Shown: piece by piece, positions 24,663-32,647 of the stretch
Layout: every line of letters starts with the position of its first letter
Position numbering within the stretch: the stretch's first letter is position 1
Source of the DNA: Cryobacterium sp.
Lineage (GTDB): Bacteria > Actinomycetota > Actinomycetes > Actinomycetales > Microbacteriaceae
DNA: 32,672 nucleotides
Direction of reading: 5' to 3'
Assembly (NCBI GenBank): GCA_019638935.1
Contig: JAHBSW010000028.1
Location: 1-32,672 of the forward strand
Translations under genes and position numbers: made by a program
The notes under the pieces: model-generated
Told to the model about the DNA's origin: nothing
Seen by the model: the letters and a program-made list of their open reading frames with translations, nothing else
The model's database searches: none

Positions 24663-25604
24663 CTAGCTTTCGTCGCTGCTGTGAGCGGACTCGCGCTGGT
24701 TGAACGGCGAGTTCTTCGCCGAGAACATCTCGTGGCGCTGTTCGGGAGTCATGGCCGCGATCTGCGCCCACGCCTCGGCGGGCTGCGAGAACACCTGTGG
24801 CGGCGCGCCCACGGGAACGACCGAGTGCACGATGCGATCGGGGTAGGTGTGCACGAGGTTGATGGACTGCCCGAAGTCGACTCCGGCGAGCAGTGTGTCG
24901 GCGGCGGTGAGGTCAAGGGTGTAGCAGGTGGCTGCGGCAACGGAGACCGGAACGCCGGCGAAGGTGCTGTGGGTGGAGTAGTGCAGGTGTCCGCCGAGCA
25001 CAGCGCGCACGTCGGTGCCGCGGATGACTCGCTCGAGGCGTGTCTGATCCTGCAGCTCGAGCATCCCCATGGCCTCGAGTAAGGGCGTGGGGACGGGCGG
25101 GTGGTGCACCGCGAGAATGGTGCCGTCGGGTGCGGGGGTGGCGAGTTCATCCGCGAGCCAGGCGAGCTGCTCGTCGGTGAGGTCGCCGTGGTGATAGCCG
25201 GGCACCGTGGTGTCGAAAGAGATGACGCGCAGGCCATTGACGTCGTAGACGCGGTCCTGGGGGTCGGTGGTGGCAGGCTCGTCGAAGAGACCCTGCGCGT
25301 AGGGTGCGCGCTCATCGTGGTTGCCCATGACCCAGATGATCTGTGCGCCGAGTTTCTCGGCGACGGGCTCGACCATGGCGCGCAGTCGCGCGTAGGCGTC
25401 GGCCTCACCGAGGTCGGCGAGGTCTCCGGTGAAGACGATCGCCTCGACGTCGACGCCGGACGCCGTGAGCTGGGCAAGCGCTTGCTGAAGGTTGCTGTCG
25501 GTGTCGACCTGGCCATAGAGAGCGCGTTCGCCCCCCAGAAAGTGGGTGTCGCTGATGTGGGCGATGACGTGGCTGGGCGCGGGGTGCTGTCCGAGTTGAA
25601 TCAC
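24663..25604 (-). CDS. Class III (CpdA-like) metallophosphoesterase
   Basis: A 313-aa calcineurin-like phosphoesterase. Metal-binding motifs appear in order: D-T-H in H-I-S-D-T-H-F (Asp19, His21), F-T-G-D-L-A-D near 58-64, G-N-H-D-E near 95, V-H-H-P-P-V near 168 and G-G-H-L-H-Y near 205. This set matches cyclic-nucleotide phosphodiesterases of the CpdA/Rv0805 class, though many members prefer other phosphodiesters. The last 60 residues are an extra tail ending in polar residues, as in Rv0805-type proteins. GTG 25604. It lies upstream of xerC on the same strand, 58 bp apart. Confidence 0.9.
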   Translation of the reverse strand: MIQLGQHPAPSHVIAHISDTHFLGGERALYGQVDTDSNLQQALAQLTASGVDVEAIVFTGDLADLGEADAYARLRAMVEPVAEKLGAQIIWVMGNHDERAPYAQGLFDEPATTDPQDRVYDVNGLRVISFDTTVPGYHHGDLTDEQLAWLADELATPAPDGTILAVHHPPVPTPLLEAMGMLELQDQTRLERVIRGTDVRAVLGGHLHYSTHSTFAGVPVSVAAATCYTLDLTAADTLLAGVDFGQSINLVHTYPDRIVHSVVPVGAPPQVFSQPAEAWAQIAAMTPEQRHEMFSAKNSPFNQRESAHSSDES

Positions 25605-25635
25605 GCGACCAGCCTAGGGTGTGCGCGCGGTTCGG

Positions 25636-25899
25636 TCACCCGTGGATGCGGCTGCGGTGGTCGCTGTCGATCACCAGAACGACCAGACGCGCATCGTGAA
25701 GGTCGCACACGATGCGATATTCCCCGAGGCGGCAGCGCCACAGCCCCGACAGGGGTCCGGTTAGCGCTGTGCCCCTGCTTCGCGGGTTATCGAGTGCCGC
25801 AATTGCTCGCAGTGCGGCACGGACAGGTCGGGTGACCTGCGGATCAGCTTTGCGAAGCCACTTCGCTGCGTCGGGCGACAGCTCGACTTGCCAGCTCAC
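25636..25899 (-). CDS. RelE/ParE family toxin
   Basis: An 87-aa basic protein with the RelE fold pattern: W-Q-V-E-L-S-P-D-A-A-K-W-L-R-K at the N-terminus, L-W-R-C-R-L-G-E-Y-R-I-V-C near 52-64 and a C-terminal L-V-V-L-V-I-D-S-D-H-R-S strand. RelE-type toxins cut mRNA in the ribosomal A site. The Arg residues in W-R-C-R-L-G-E-Y-R and the final H-R are the likely active-site residues. GTG 25899 overlaps the antitoxin stop (GTGA). Confidence 0.9.
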   Translation of the reverse strand: MSWQVELSPDAAKWLRKADPQVTRPVRAALRAIAALDNPRSRGTALTGPLSGLWRCRLGEYRIVCDLHDARLVVLVIDSDHRSRIHG

Positions 25900-26183
25900 T
25901 CGATCTCATCCAGAACGCTGGCGTCGACCGGAACATCGTTCAGCCCGAGCTCGCGCTCGACGACAGCGAGGGGCACACTCTGCACTCGACCCGAACAAAG
26001 ATCCGCAGCGCTGGCGATGAGGCGGTGCTCCCACTCCAGCTCCGACAGGTCGCGCTCGAGAACCTCCCGAACGATGTCGCCCAGGCTTCGCCGGGTCGCT
26101 GTGGCGAGCGCTTCAAGCCGCTCGCGCAGCTCTTCGGGAAGCCGAACGGAGATGGGTCGCCCGAGGGGTGCTGACGCGCTCAT
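25896..26183 (-). CDS. Ribbon-helix-helix antitoxin
   Basis: A 95-aa protein. The N-terminal RHH DNA-binding motif is R-P-I-S-V-R-L-P-E-E-L-R-E-R-L-E-A-L-A (about 9-27), followed by R-S-L-G-D-I-V-R-E-V-L-E-R. An acidic C-terminal arm ending V-L-D-E-I-E would wrap the toxin. ATG 26183 starts 8 residues before the RHH strand; a longer start upstream would read through the operator. It is translationally coupled to the toxin. The pair sits between cpdA-like and dprA genes. Confidence 0.88.
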   Translation of the reverse strand: MSASAPLGRPISVRLPEELRERLEALATATRRSLGDIVREVLERDLSELEWEHRLIASAADLCSGRVQSVPLAVVERELGLNDVPVDASVLDEIE

Positions 26184-26208
26184 GTCCACATTGTTAACGA
26201 TGTCTACA
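26182..26208 (-). promoter_or_regulatory. Candidate operator of the toxin-antitoxin operon
   Basis: Two direct copies of ATGTCYACA, 26182-26190 and 26200-26208 (8 of 9 identical), are 18 bp apart and flank an AT-rich TTGTTAAC. The first copy overlaps the antitoxin start codon. RHH antitoxins bind short repeated half-sites at their own promoter, so autoregulation is inferred. Confidence 0.5.
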
Positions 26209-26235
26209 ATCGGCAACATAGCTCGTTCCTCTCCC

Positions 26236-27486
26236 TCAGCCACGCGTGGAGGGTGCGCTCGCGCGGACCCAGCCGTCCTCGCGCTCGCACACGGCGGCCT
26301 CCAGTTCGAGCCGTCCCAGCACCGACTGCACCGTTGCGATGGCGAGACCCGATCGGCTCGCGACGTCGCCGACGTCACGAGCAGAGCGCGCACTCATCGC
26401 GTCGAGCACCCGCACCGCATCGGGATCCTGCGCCGCGCTTCGACCCTCGGAGTCTTCGTTCACTCCGATGGGGGCGGAGTGAGTCGTGTGTTGCGGCAGC
26501 GGTGCGAGCTCTGCCATCTCGGCCGCGGTCGTCACGAGCGCGGCATCCAGCTCGCGGATGAGTCGGTGGCAGCCCGCGGAGGCGGCGCTCGTCACCGGGC
26601 CGGGCACGGCACCGAGTGGTCTCCCGAGCGAGAGAGCGTGACCCGCGGTGTTGAGCGAGCCGGAGCGCCAGCCGGCCTCGAGCACCACGGTCGCCAGGCT
26701 GAGGGCCGCGATGATTCTGTTCCGCTGCAGAAAGCGCCACTTGGTTGGCGCCGTGCCGCAGGGCACCTCCGACACCACGGCGCCCTCGTCGACGATGCGG
26801 TTCAGCAGCGCCTCGTGCCCGCTCGGGTATAACCGGTCGACTCCCCCGGCCAGCACAGCGATGGTCTGACCGGAGCTCGCGAGAGCGGCGCGGTGGGCCA
26901 TGCCGTCTATGCCGTAGGCAGCACCCGAGACGATCGTGTAGCCACGGTCGACAAGGCCGGCGGACGCCTCCATCGCCATATGCTCCCCGTAGCCGGTTGC
27001 GGCCCGCGCCCCGACAAGAGCCATCGATGGTGCGGATGCCGCGAGCGTCTCGAGACGACCCCGCACCCACAGTGCGTGCGGGGCGTGGGGGCCGAGGTCG
27101 TCGAGCGATTCCGGCCACACGTCATCATCGGGCACGGTGAGATGCACGCCGAACCGGGATGCCTGGGCGATCGCCCGAAGGATCAGCTGCGACTGCAGGC
27201 GTGGGTACCACCGTGCGAGAGCGTCGGCGACCTCACGCTCGGTGACGGCCGCCCCGACTCGCCTGGCGATGGCTGCGGCATCCTCTCGCGCGATGATCGT
27301 TTCGAGGGCACCGCGCACTCCGAGCGCAGCGGTCAGCTCGCCCGAGATGCGGTCACCGGGCTCAGCGATGAACGACCACGCCGCATGGGCGAACCGCGCA
27401 AAGAGCTGCTCATTGCTGTGCTGGTCGCCCGCGACGGAACGAATATGCGTTGCGACATCGGTCTCGGTGAGTCCGAACACGGTCAT
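26236..27486 (-). CDS. dprA: DNA processing protein DprA
   Basis: A 416-aa cytoplasmic protein that binds incoming single-stranded DNA and loads RecA during natural transformation. The Rossmann-type DprA core (about 140-355) has M-A-L-V-G-A-R-A-A-T-G-Y-G, V-S-G-A-A-Y-G-I-D-G-M-A-H, A-G-G-V-D-R-L-Y-P and F-L-Q-R-N-R-I-I-A-A-L-S. A C-terminal winged-helix domain (about 360-410) follows. ATG 27486 is 16 bp after the comM fragment stop. It is intact although its partner gene comM is broken; its expression may have changed if it depended on the comM promoter. Confidence 0.95.
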   Translation of the reverse strand: MTVFGLTETDVATHIRSVAGDQHSNEQLFARFAHAAWSFIAEPGDRISGELTAALGVRGALETIIAREDAAAIARRVGAAVTEREVADALARWYPRLQSQLILRAIAQASRFGVHLTVPDDDVWPESLDDLGPHAPHALWVRGRLETLAASAPSMALVGARAATGYGEHMAMEASAGLVDRGYTIVSGAAYGIDGMAHRAALASSGQTIAVLAGGVDRLYPSGHEALLNRIVDEGAVVSEVPCGTAPTKWRFLQRNRIIAALSLATVVLEAGWRSGSLNTAGHALSLGRPLGAVPGPVTSAASAGCHRLIRELDAALVTTAAEMAELAPLPQHTTHSAPIGVNEDSEGRSAAQDPDAVRVLDAMSARSARDVGDVASRSGLAIATVQSVLGRLELEAAVCEREDGWVRASAPSTRG

Positions 27487-27502
27487 GAGGCCAGTACCTT
27501 TC

Positions 27503-28117
27503 TCATGAGGAGAGCGCCTTTCGCAGGTAGAGCGCGCGACCGAGGTGGTCGGCGGTGGGATGGTCGGCATCGTCGAGGTCGGCAAGCGTCCAGGCGACCC
27601 GCAGCACGCGGTCGTAGCCGCGCATGGTGATTCCCCCGTGTTCGAGCGCGCGGTCGAGCACGGAGGTTGTGGCAGTTTCGAGGCGCGAGTGCGGCGCGCG
27701 AAGCCACGATCCGGGAACCTGGGAGTTGAGCCGCCATGGTGTGCCCGCCAGTCGCGTGGCCGCTCGCTCCCGCGCCGCCACGACGCGCTCACGCGCCTGG
27801 GCCGACGTCACGCGTCGTTCGCCGTCGGAGACCCGCAGCTGCGCGCTCGTGATGCGCGGCACGCGCAGCTGGATGTCGACGCGATCGAGCAGGGGTCCCG
27901 ACATCCGCCCGAGGTACTTGCGTCTCGTGGCGGGGGTGCACACGCACTGCGCGTCGGGGTCGCCGAACTGGCCGCACGGGCAGGGGTTCGCGGCGAGCAC
28001 GAGCTGAAAGCGTCCGGGGTAGTGGGCGACGGCGCTCGCGCGGTGAACGCTGATGACGCCGGATTCGAGTGGCTGCCGCAGCGCGTCGAGCACGGAACTC
28101 GAGAACTCGGGGGCCTC
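27503..28117 (-). pseudogene. comM: comM (YifB) C-terminal fragment, truncated by integration
   Basis: Only the last 204 or so codons of a Mg-chelatase-like AAA+ ATPase remain. They contain A-P-E-F-S-S-S-V-L-D-A-L-R-Q-P-L-E-S-G near the break, A-N-P-C-P-C-G in the middle, and the C-terminal chelatase domain ending Y-L-R-K-A-L-S. Full-length ComM is about 500 aa. Walker A and the first half of Walker B (L-F-L-D-E) are missing because the similarity stops at the E-A-P-E-F codons near 28117, where integrase-side DNA begins. The open frame continues into the element as far as TTG 28138 without a ribosome site. ComM is a branch-migration helicase for transformation, so the fragment should be non-functional. 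Confidence 0.88.
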
Positions 28118-28145
28118 AACCAGAGATCTTTGTTTCAATAGTGAT
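28110..28145. other. Putative attL junction within comM
   Basis: Right of 28117 the comM codons cease and the sequence becomes AT-richer (CAACCAGAGATCTTTG and TTTCAATAGTG). The integrase start lies about 45 bp further on, a typical distance for a serine integrase attL or attP half-site. The 2-nt crossover core cannot be chosen without the right end. Confidence 0.6.
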
Positions 28146-28162
28146 TGATCGGAGGTCCGACC

Positions 28163-29767
28163 GTGACGAAGAAGGCAGCCGTCTACCTGCGCCAGTCAGT
28201 GGACAACGCTGAGGGGATCGAGCGTCAGCGTGAGAGGTGTACCGCGCTTGCGACTGCACGGAACTGGTCGCTCACAGCAGAGTTCGTTGACAACGAAGTC
28301 CGTGCGTCAAAGGAACGAGGCGCGGGCACCGCTTGGGATCGCATGCTCGACCGCTTGCCGGAGTTCGACGTGGTCATCGCCGTCGACCTAGACCGACTGC
28401 TGCGATCCACACGCGACCTGCACACGCTGATCGACCGAGGTGCCAGCATCGTGACGGTAGACGGCGAGATCGACCTCTCGACGGCCGACGGGGAGTTTCG
28501 CGCGACGATGCTGGCTGGCATCGCTCGGTTCGAGGTTCGTCGCGCAGGCGAGCGGATCAAGCGCGCTGTCGACCAGCGCGCAGCGAACGGTGAGTGGCAC
28601 GGTGGTACTCCCCCGTTCGGCTACCGATCCGCGAACACGAAGCTGAAAGTGAGAGATGACGAGAAGGCGCTGATCTTGTACGCGGCGGAGCGTGTCCTCG
28701 AAGGCCACTCACTGCACAGCGTCGTCAAGACCTGGAACGACAACGGGGTGAAGAACCGCTCAGGAACACACTGGCGCCAGTCGAACGTCCGAAGCATCCT
28801 GCGGAACCGGTCTCTGCTCGGCGAGACCAAAGCCGGGGTCGTCGGGTGGGAACCGATCCTGACTACCGACCAGTTCGACCGTCTCGACCGCATCTTCTCG
28901 GACAACTCCCGCAAGGTCACGCACTCCCCCGGTGTGCTCAGCACCAAGTACGCGATGGGTGGCGGCATCACCTTGTGCGGTGTCTGCGGCAAGCGGATGA
29001 CGGCGATGAAGCACCACACTTACGTCGGACTGACCTGCCTCGCGCGCGTGAACGGGTCAGACCCGGTGAACCACCCCAAGGTCACGAGGACGTTCACCCA
29101 CCACTTCGACGATGAGGGCGAGCGCGTCACGCTCACGCAAGCACGAGAGATGCGGAAGGCGGGCGCTTTCGTAGAGAGTCGCAAGGTCACCGCCGACTAC
29201 GACTCGAACCGGGTCACGGTGAACCACGACCGGCTGGAGTCTCTGGTGCTAGAGAGCGTCCGGCTCCGCCTGGAGAAGGACGGCTGGGAGAGCATCGCAG
29301 GCGAGCACTCTCCGGAGACCGACAGCCACATCCGCAAACTTGAGAAGGAGTCTGACGCGCTACTGGAGCGGCAGCGCAAGGTCAACGACCTCTTCCTCTC
29401 GGAGGCGATGGACCCGGAACAGCACACAACTGAGATCGGCCGCATCAAGTCCCGCCGTGAAGAGATCTCCAACGAGATCTCCCAACTCCACGGCATGCCC
29501 GTCGTCGCGGGGCTCATCAGCGAAGGGCTCGACTTCGACAACACAGATCTATGGACCTCCGAGCGCAAGCGCGCTCTGTTGAAGGGGCTCGGAGTGCGTG
29601 TGTATGTGAACCCGTGGCCGGAGGGTGTGCCGCACAACCCGAGCAAGCGAGCCGACGAGAGCGACGATGAGCGCGCAGATCGACTGGAGCGGCACCACCG
29701 CGAGGTGCTGATCAGCCGCGTCCGGATCGAGTACCCCTCGGGGACGCTAGATGCGACCCAGGCGTGA
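28163..29767 (+). CDS. Large serine recombinase (integrase)
   Basis: A 534-aa protein. The N-terminal resolvase domain (about 3-145) has catalytic Ser12 in V-Y-L-R-Q-S and the R-x-x-x-R-S-T-R-D-L region (L-L-R-S-T-R-D-L). A recombinase domain follows (P-F-G-Y-R...N-R-S-L-L-G-E). The zinc-ribbon region C-G-V-C-G-K-R-M shows only one further clear cysteine (T-C-L-A), so a ligand may be atypical. A long coiled coil (about 395-450) precedes the C-terminus. GTG 28163 follows GGAGGT (28151-28156) with a 6-nt gap, better than the upstream ATG at 28145. It catalyses attP x attB integration, evidently into comM. Confidence 0.95.
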   Translation: MTKKAAVYLRQSVDNAEGIERQRERCTALATARNWSLTAEFVDNEVRASKERGAGTAWDRMLDRLPEFDVVIAVDLDRLLRSTRDLHTLIDRGASIVTVDGEIDLSTADGEFRATMLAGIARFEVRRAGERIKRAVDQRAANGEWHGGTPPFGYRSANTKLKVRDDEKALILYAAERVLEGHSLHSVVKTWNDNGVKNRSGTHWRQSNVRSILRNRSLLGETKAGVVGWEPILTTDQFDRLDRIFSDNSRKVTHSPGVLSTKYAMGGGITLCGVCGKRMTAMKHHTYVGLTCLARVNGSDPVNHPKVTRTFTHHFDDEGERVTLTQAREMRKAGAFVESRKVTADYDSNRVTVNHDRLESLVLESVRLRLEKDGWESIAGEHSPETDSHIRKLEKESDALLERQRKVNDLFLSEAMDPEQHTTEIGRIKSRREEISNEISQLHGMPVVAGLISEGLDFDNTDLWTSERKRALLKGLGVRVYVNPWPEGVPHNPSKRADESDDERADRLERHHREVLISRVRIEYPSGTLDATQA

Positions 29768-30033
29768 CTTCGCTGAGAGGTCAGCGGATCCGACCGGCCG
29801 GGGCGACTCGACACGTCTGAAACGAGTTCTCGGTAACCGCACGGTCGATTCCGCCCAAGACTGACAAAGCCGTTTATTATCGCTGTCGAAGGTGCAAGTC
29901 GCATCCGACCGCACTCCCCGCCCACGCTGGCGGGAGCGAGACTAGGCGGACGAGCCCCACACCTCCGCTGCAAGCATCCTGAGACACGGGCCACTCGCGG
30001 ACAGGGACTCCAGTTACGAACTGGAGCATTCCC
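29768..30033 (+). promoter_or_regulatory. Structured leader upstream of the element's small genes
   Basis: No gene is seen in these 266 bp. An AT-rich -10-like TATTAT lies at 29875-29880 without a good -35. Downstream are three hairpins: GTGC...GCAC around GTCG/CGAC (29892-29914), CTCCCCGCC/GGCGGGAG with one bulge (29914-29936), and a perfect CTCCAGTT/AACTGGAG (30008-30015 and 30019-30026) with a 3-nt loop. The last stem contains GGAG, the only ribosome site for TTG 30034. Confidence 0.55.
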
Positions 30034-30324
30034 TTGTCTCGATTCGGGTTGCAGCCTGCTCGTCGTGCTCTCTACGACGAACGGTGGAGCATCGCTCGGG
30101 CCGCCGAGCAGATCAACGTCCCTCCCCGACACCTGGCCGGAGCCGTGTACGGGTCCATCCCGCCTTCGCAGCCGGTCCGCGACCGACTGCCGATCCTTTT
30201 GCACCAGCCCCTGTCGGCGCTGTTCACCGAGGACGCCCTCGCAGCGACCTACCAGCCGCAGACCGGCCGCAACGCTCGTCAGCGCAGGGACGCCGCCTGG
30301 TTGACGGGGTGGGACGCACGATGA
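30034..30324 (+). CDS. Small HTH protein of the element
   Basis: A 96-aa basic protein with a likely helix-turn-helix in W-S-I-A-R-A-A-E-Q-I-N-V-P-P-R-H-L-A-G-A-V-Y-G (about 21-43) and a second helical part around P-L-S-A-L-F-T-E-D. Start TTG 30034 follows GGAG at 30023-30026. It is coupled by ATGA to the next ORF. By position it may regulate the replication module or serve as an excisionase or repressor. I do not recognise a family with certainty. Confidence 0.7.
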   Translation: MSRFGLQPARRALYDERWSIARAAEQINVPPRHLAGAVYGSIPPSQPVRDRLPILLHQPLSALFTEDALAATYQPQTGRNARQRRDAAWLTGWDAR

Positions 30325-30449
30325 GCGCGAGCGAACCCCTGCCCGTGATCATCCTCGACAAGCCCTTCCCTCGGGAGGCGGTCGCTCGCGCGGTGGCACT
30401 CGTCCGCAACGCGAGCCAAGAGATCGAGGCCAGCGATGACAACGCTTGA
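30321..30449 (+). CDS. 42-aa ORF in the element, unknown
   Basis: ATG 30321 overlaps the HTH stop (ATGA), and its end overlaps the next gene by 14 nt. The product is M-S-A-S-E-P-L-P-V-I-I-L-D-K-P followed by a helical A-V-A-R-A-V-A-L-V-R-N-A-S-Q-E-I-E segment. The tight coupling on both sides supports translation; no function can be assigned. Confidence 0.55.
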   Translation: MSASEPLPVIILDKPFPREAVARAVALVRNASQEIEASDDNA

Positions 30450-31440
30450 GAACGCGAGTGGCGCGGCCCCGGATGAGATGGGGCCGCGCCAGGGAGAAGA
30501 ACACTCGCTCACCAAGCAGGAGGCTCGCGCGATTGACAGTAGCCCAGAACTCTCCCCGCTCGGTGCGTTCGCCGTGCAGTATGCGGCGGCGGGCCTCGCG
30601 GTGTTCCCCCTGTGGCCCGACAGCGCGCGACCCCGGGTCACCGAGTGGCCCGACCGCGCGACGACCGACACTGCCACAGTCGCGGCGTGGTGGCGTGAGT
30701 GGCCCGAGGCCGGCATCGGCATCGTGACCGGCAAGAGCGGGCTGCTCGTGGTCGACGTGGACGTGAAGAACGACCCGTTCGGGGCGAGCGGCTACCAGTC
30801 GCTGCTGGCGTACCTCGAGGACCACCCGCACCTCGAAGCGCACTTCCGCTCATCACTGCTCGTGCACACCCGCTCTGGCGGCGCGCACCACGTATGGCGG
30901 CTACCCGAGGGCGCGGAGGTGACGACGGTGCGGCAGTGGCTGCCGGACGTTGACCTGCTCGCGAGCGGCAACTTCTTCATCGTCGCTCCCCCGACCCCTC
31001 GCGAGTTCGAGGGCCGGGAGTCGTCGTACCGGGTCGTGCGCGGCGACTTCGCCTCGGTCCCGGTCGCGGACCCTACCCTGCTGGACGCCCTCCGAGTCAG
31101 GAGGGCTCGGTCGCGCAGCGGCGGCGAGCGCGAGTGGGCCGCGCCTGGCCACGCGCTGCCGTCGGACTCGGAGGTACTCGCGCGCGGGCTCCCACCCGGC
31201 AACCGCAACAACTTCATGCACGCGCTCGCGTGCCGGTGGTGGCGAACGTACGGCCTCGCGAACGAGTCAGCCGTCCGGAGCCGCGCGTACCAAGTGTGGC
31301 TCGCGACGCCGGGTCACGACACCTTCCCGTGGTCTGAGGCGCTGGGTGCAGTCCAGAGCGCGGAGGCGTACATCGCTGAGCGCGTCGACCTTGAGACTCG
31401 CGCGGTCAGCGCGTGGATGAGGGCGAGGTTCCAGCGGTGA
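30436..31440 (+). CDS. Bifunctional primase/polymerase (prim-pol) N-terminal domain protein
   Basis: A 334-aa protein. Residues about 40-215 match the prim-pol fold of plasmid and phage replication proteins: A-A-A-G-L-A-V-F-P-L-W-P near 50, W-W-R-E-W-P-E-A-G-I-G-I-V-T-G near 85-99, and the metal-binding V-V-D-V-D-V near 104-109. H-T-R-S-G-G-A-H-H-V-W and a later D-L-L-A-S-G-N-F-F-I-V-A-P-P strand complete it. The C-terminal part is helical (P-P-G-N-R-N-N-F-M-H-A-L-A-C-R-W-W). It makes primers or short DNA for replication of the element. GTGA overlap with the ATPase gene. Confidence 0.9.
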   Translation: MTTLENASGAAPDEMGPRQGEEHSLTKQEARAIDSSPELSPLGAFAVQYAAAGLAVFPLWPDSARPRVTEWPDRATTDTATVAAWWREWPEAGIGIVTGKSGLLVVDVDVKNDPFGASGYQSLLAYLEDHPHLEAHFRSSLLVHTRSGGAHHVWRLPEGAEVTTVRQWLPDVDLLASGNFFIVAPPTPREFEGRESSYRVVRGDFASVPVADPTLLDALRVRRARSRSGGEREWAAPGHALPSDSEVLARGLPPGNRNNFMHALACRWWRTYGLANESAVRSRAYQVWLATPGHDTFPWSEALGAVQSAEAYIAERVDLETRAVSAWMRARFQR

Positions 31441-32555
31441 GCGAGCACGACGAGGCGGCGGACCTCGCCGCCGGTGACGCCATGTACGAGGCGCAGGTCG
31501 AGCGCGAGGTGATGAACCTCATGGCCCGGCAGGAGGCCCAGCGTCGAGTGCGCGAGCGCGACGACATCCAGCGGCAGGGTCGGGCACGGCTGCGGCCGGG
31601 TGGTGACTTTGTGTTCGACGAGCCCGACGTCATCCCCTCCCTCTGGGGTGCGGGTGACCGCGTGCTGTGGGCCGCGGGTGAGGGGCTGATGATCGCGGGC
31701 GGGCAAGGGCTCGGCAAGACGACGATCGCGCAGCAACTCGTCCTCGCCCGCCTCAGCCTCCGCGAGCCGTCGTTCCTGGGCCTGCCCGTGACTCCCGGCG
31801 AGGGGCAGGTGCTCTACCTGGCGATGGACCGTCCCCGGCAGGCGGCGAGGTCGCTGAGGCGGATGGTGACGGAGCCCCAGCGCGACGTGATGAACGAGCG
31901 ACTGGTGGTCTGGTCCGGTCCCCTGCCCGTCAGCGTGACCACATCAGCGCAGGCGCTCGCGGACTGGGTGCAGGACGAGTGCCCCGGCGTGGACACCCTC
32001 GTCGTGGACTCGGTGAAAGACCTCGCGCCGGGGCTGTCTTCGGATGAGGTGGGCGCAGCGATCAACATGGCGTGGCAGGAGGTGATCGCTCGCGGGATCG
32101 AGATGGTCGTCCTCCACCACGAGCGCAAGGCGACATCGGGCACGTCGTCGCGTGGCTCGTCTCTCGATGACGTGTACGGCTCGACCTGGCTCACGGCAGG
32201 GCTCGGGTCGGTGGTGCAGGTGATCGGCAAGCGGGGCGAGCCGCAGGTGGCGCTGCACCACTTGAAACAGCCCGCCGAGGAGGTCGGACCCCTCACGGTC
32301 GAACACGACCACTTCACGGGAACCTCCACGGCCGCGAGCGTGCTCGGCGTGGAGGACCACCTGGTCATGTGTGCAGCGCGTGGCGAGACCCAGACCGTCG
32401 CGCAAGTGGCGGTCGCCGTGGGCATGACCGTCGACAAGGTTCGTCGTCGCATCAAGTCGCTTGAGCGCGAGGGCAGGGTCGCGGAGGTGGAACCCGAGCG
32501 CAACACGCCCACGGGCAGGGTCGGCGCTACGTACATGTGGCGCGCGGGGGCGTGA
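31437..32555 (+). CDS. RecA-like AAA ATPase/RepA-type helicase
   Basis: A 372-aa protein. An N-terminal helical segment of about 45 residues leads to the RecA-like core with Walker A G-G-Q-G-L-G-K-T-T near 86-94, Walker B-like V-L-Y-L-A-M-D near 124-130 and L-V-V-D-S-V-K-D-L near 186-194, and a V-V-L-H-H-E-R-K sensor region. A C-terminal winged-helix-like part (V-A-V-A-V-G-M-T-V-D-K-V-R-R-R-I-K-S-L) would bind DNA. GTG 31437 overlaps the prim-pol stop (GTGA); GTG 31413 is an alternative. Together with the prim-pol protein it forms a replication module, as in RepA-type plasmids and actinobacterial integrative elements. Confidence 0.9.
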   Translation: MSEHDEAADLAAGDAMYEAQVEREVMNLMARQEAQRRVRERDDIQRQGRARLRPGGDFVFDEPDVIPSLWGAGDRVLWAAGEGLMIAGGQGLGKTTIAQQLVLARLSLREPSFLGLPVTPGEGQVLYLAMDRPRQAARSLRRMVTEPQRDVMNERLVVWSGPLPVSVTTSAQALADWVQDECPGVDTLVVDSVKDLAPGLSSDEVGAAINMAWQEVIARGIEMVVLHHERKATSGTSSRGSSLDDVYGSTWLTAGLGSVVQVIGKRGEPQVALHHLKQPAEEVGPLTVEHDHFTGTSTAASVLGVEDHLVMCAARGETQTVAQVAVAVGMTVDKVRRRIKSLEREGRVAEVEPERNTPTGRVGATYMWRAGA

Positions 32556-32561
32556 CCGGGG

Positions 32562-32647
32562 ACCGGCCTCGAAAGCCCAGTTGCACGACTTTGGGCTTCG
32601 AGGCCGGTAAGCCCAGGCGGGAAGCCCACCTGCAGCCCAGTTGCACG
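32562..32647. repeat. Long imperfect palindrome plus short repeats after the ATPase gene
   Basis: ACCGGCCTCGAAAGCCCA (32562-32579) pairs with TGGGCTTCGAGGCCGGT (32592-32608), 17 bp with one bulged A and a 12-nt loop. The 13-mer GCCCAGTTGCACG occurs at 32575-32587 and 32635-32647, and GCCCA also at 32611 and 32624. It starts 6 bp after the ATPase stop. It could be a terminator, an iteron-type replication origin or a phage operator array; the window ends 25 bp later. Confidence 0.65.

Noticed and set aside
29890-29940. tRNA-like fold in the element leader
   Set aside because: There are hairpins, but no T-arm consensus, no acceptor pairing across a full cloverleaf and no anticodon arm of proper size.
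29197-30204. 335-aa minus-strand open frame
   Set aside because: Antisense to the serine integrase, with shadow-like composition and no motif.
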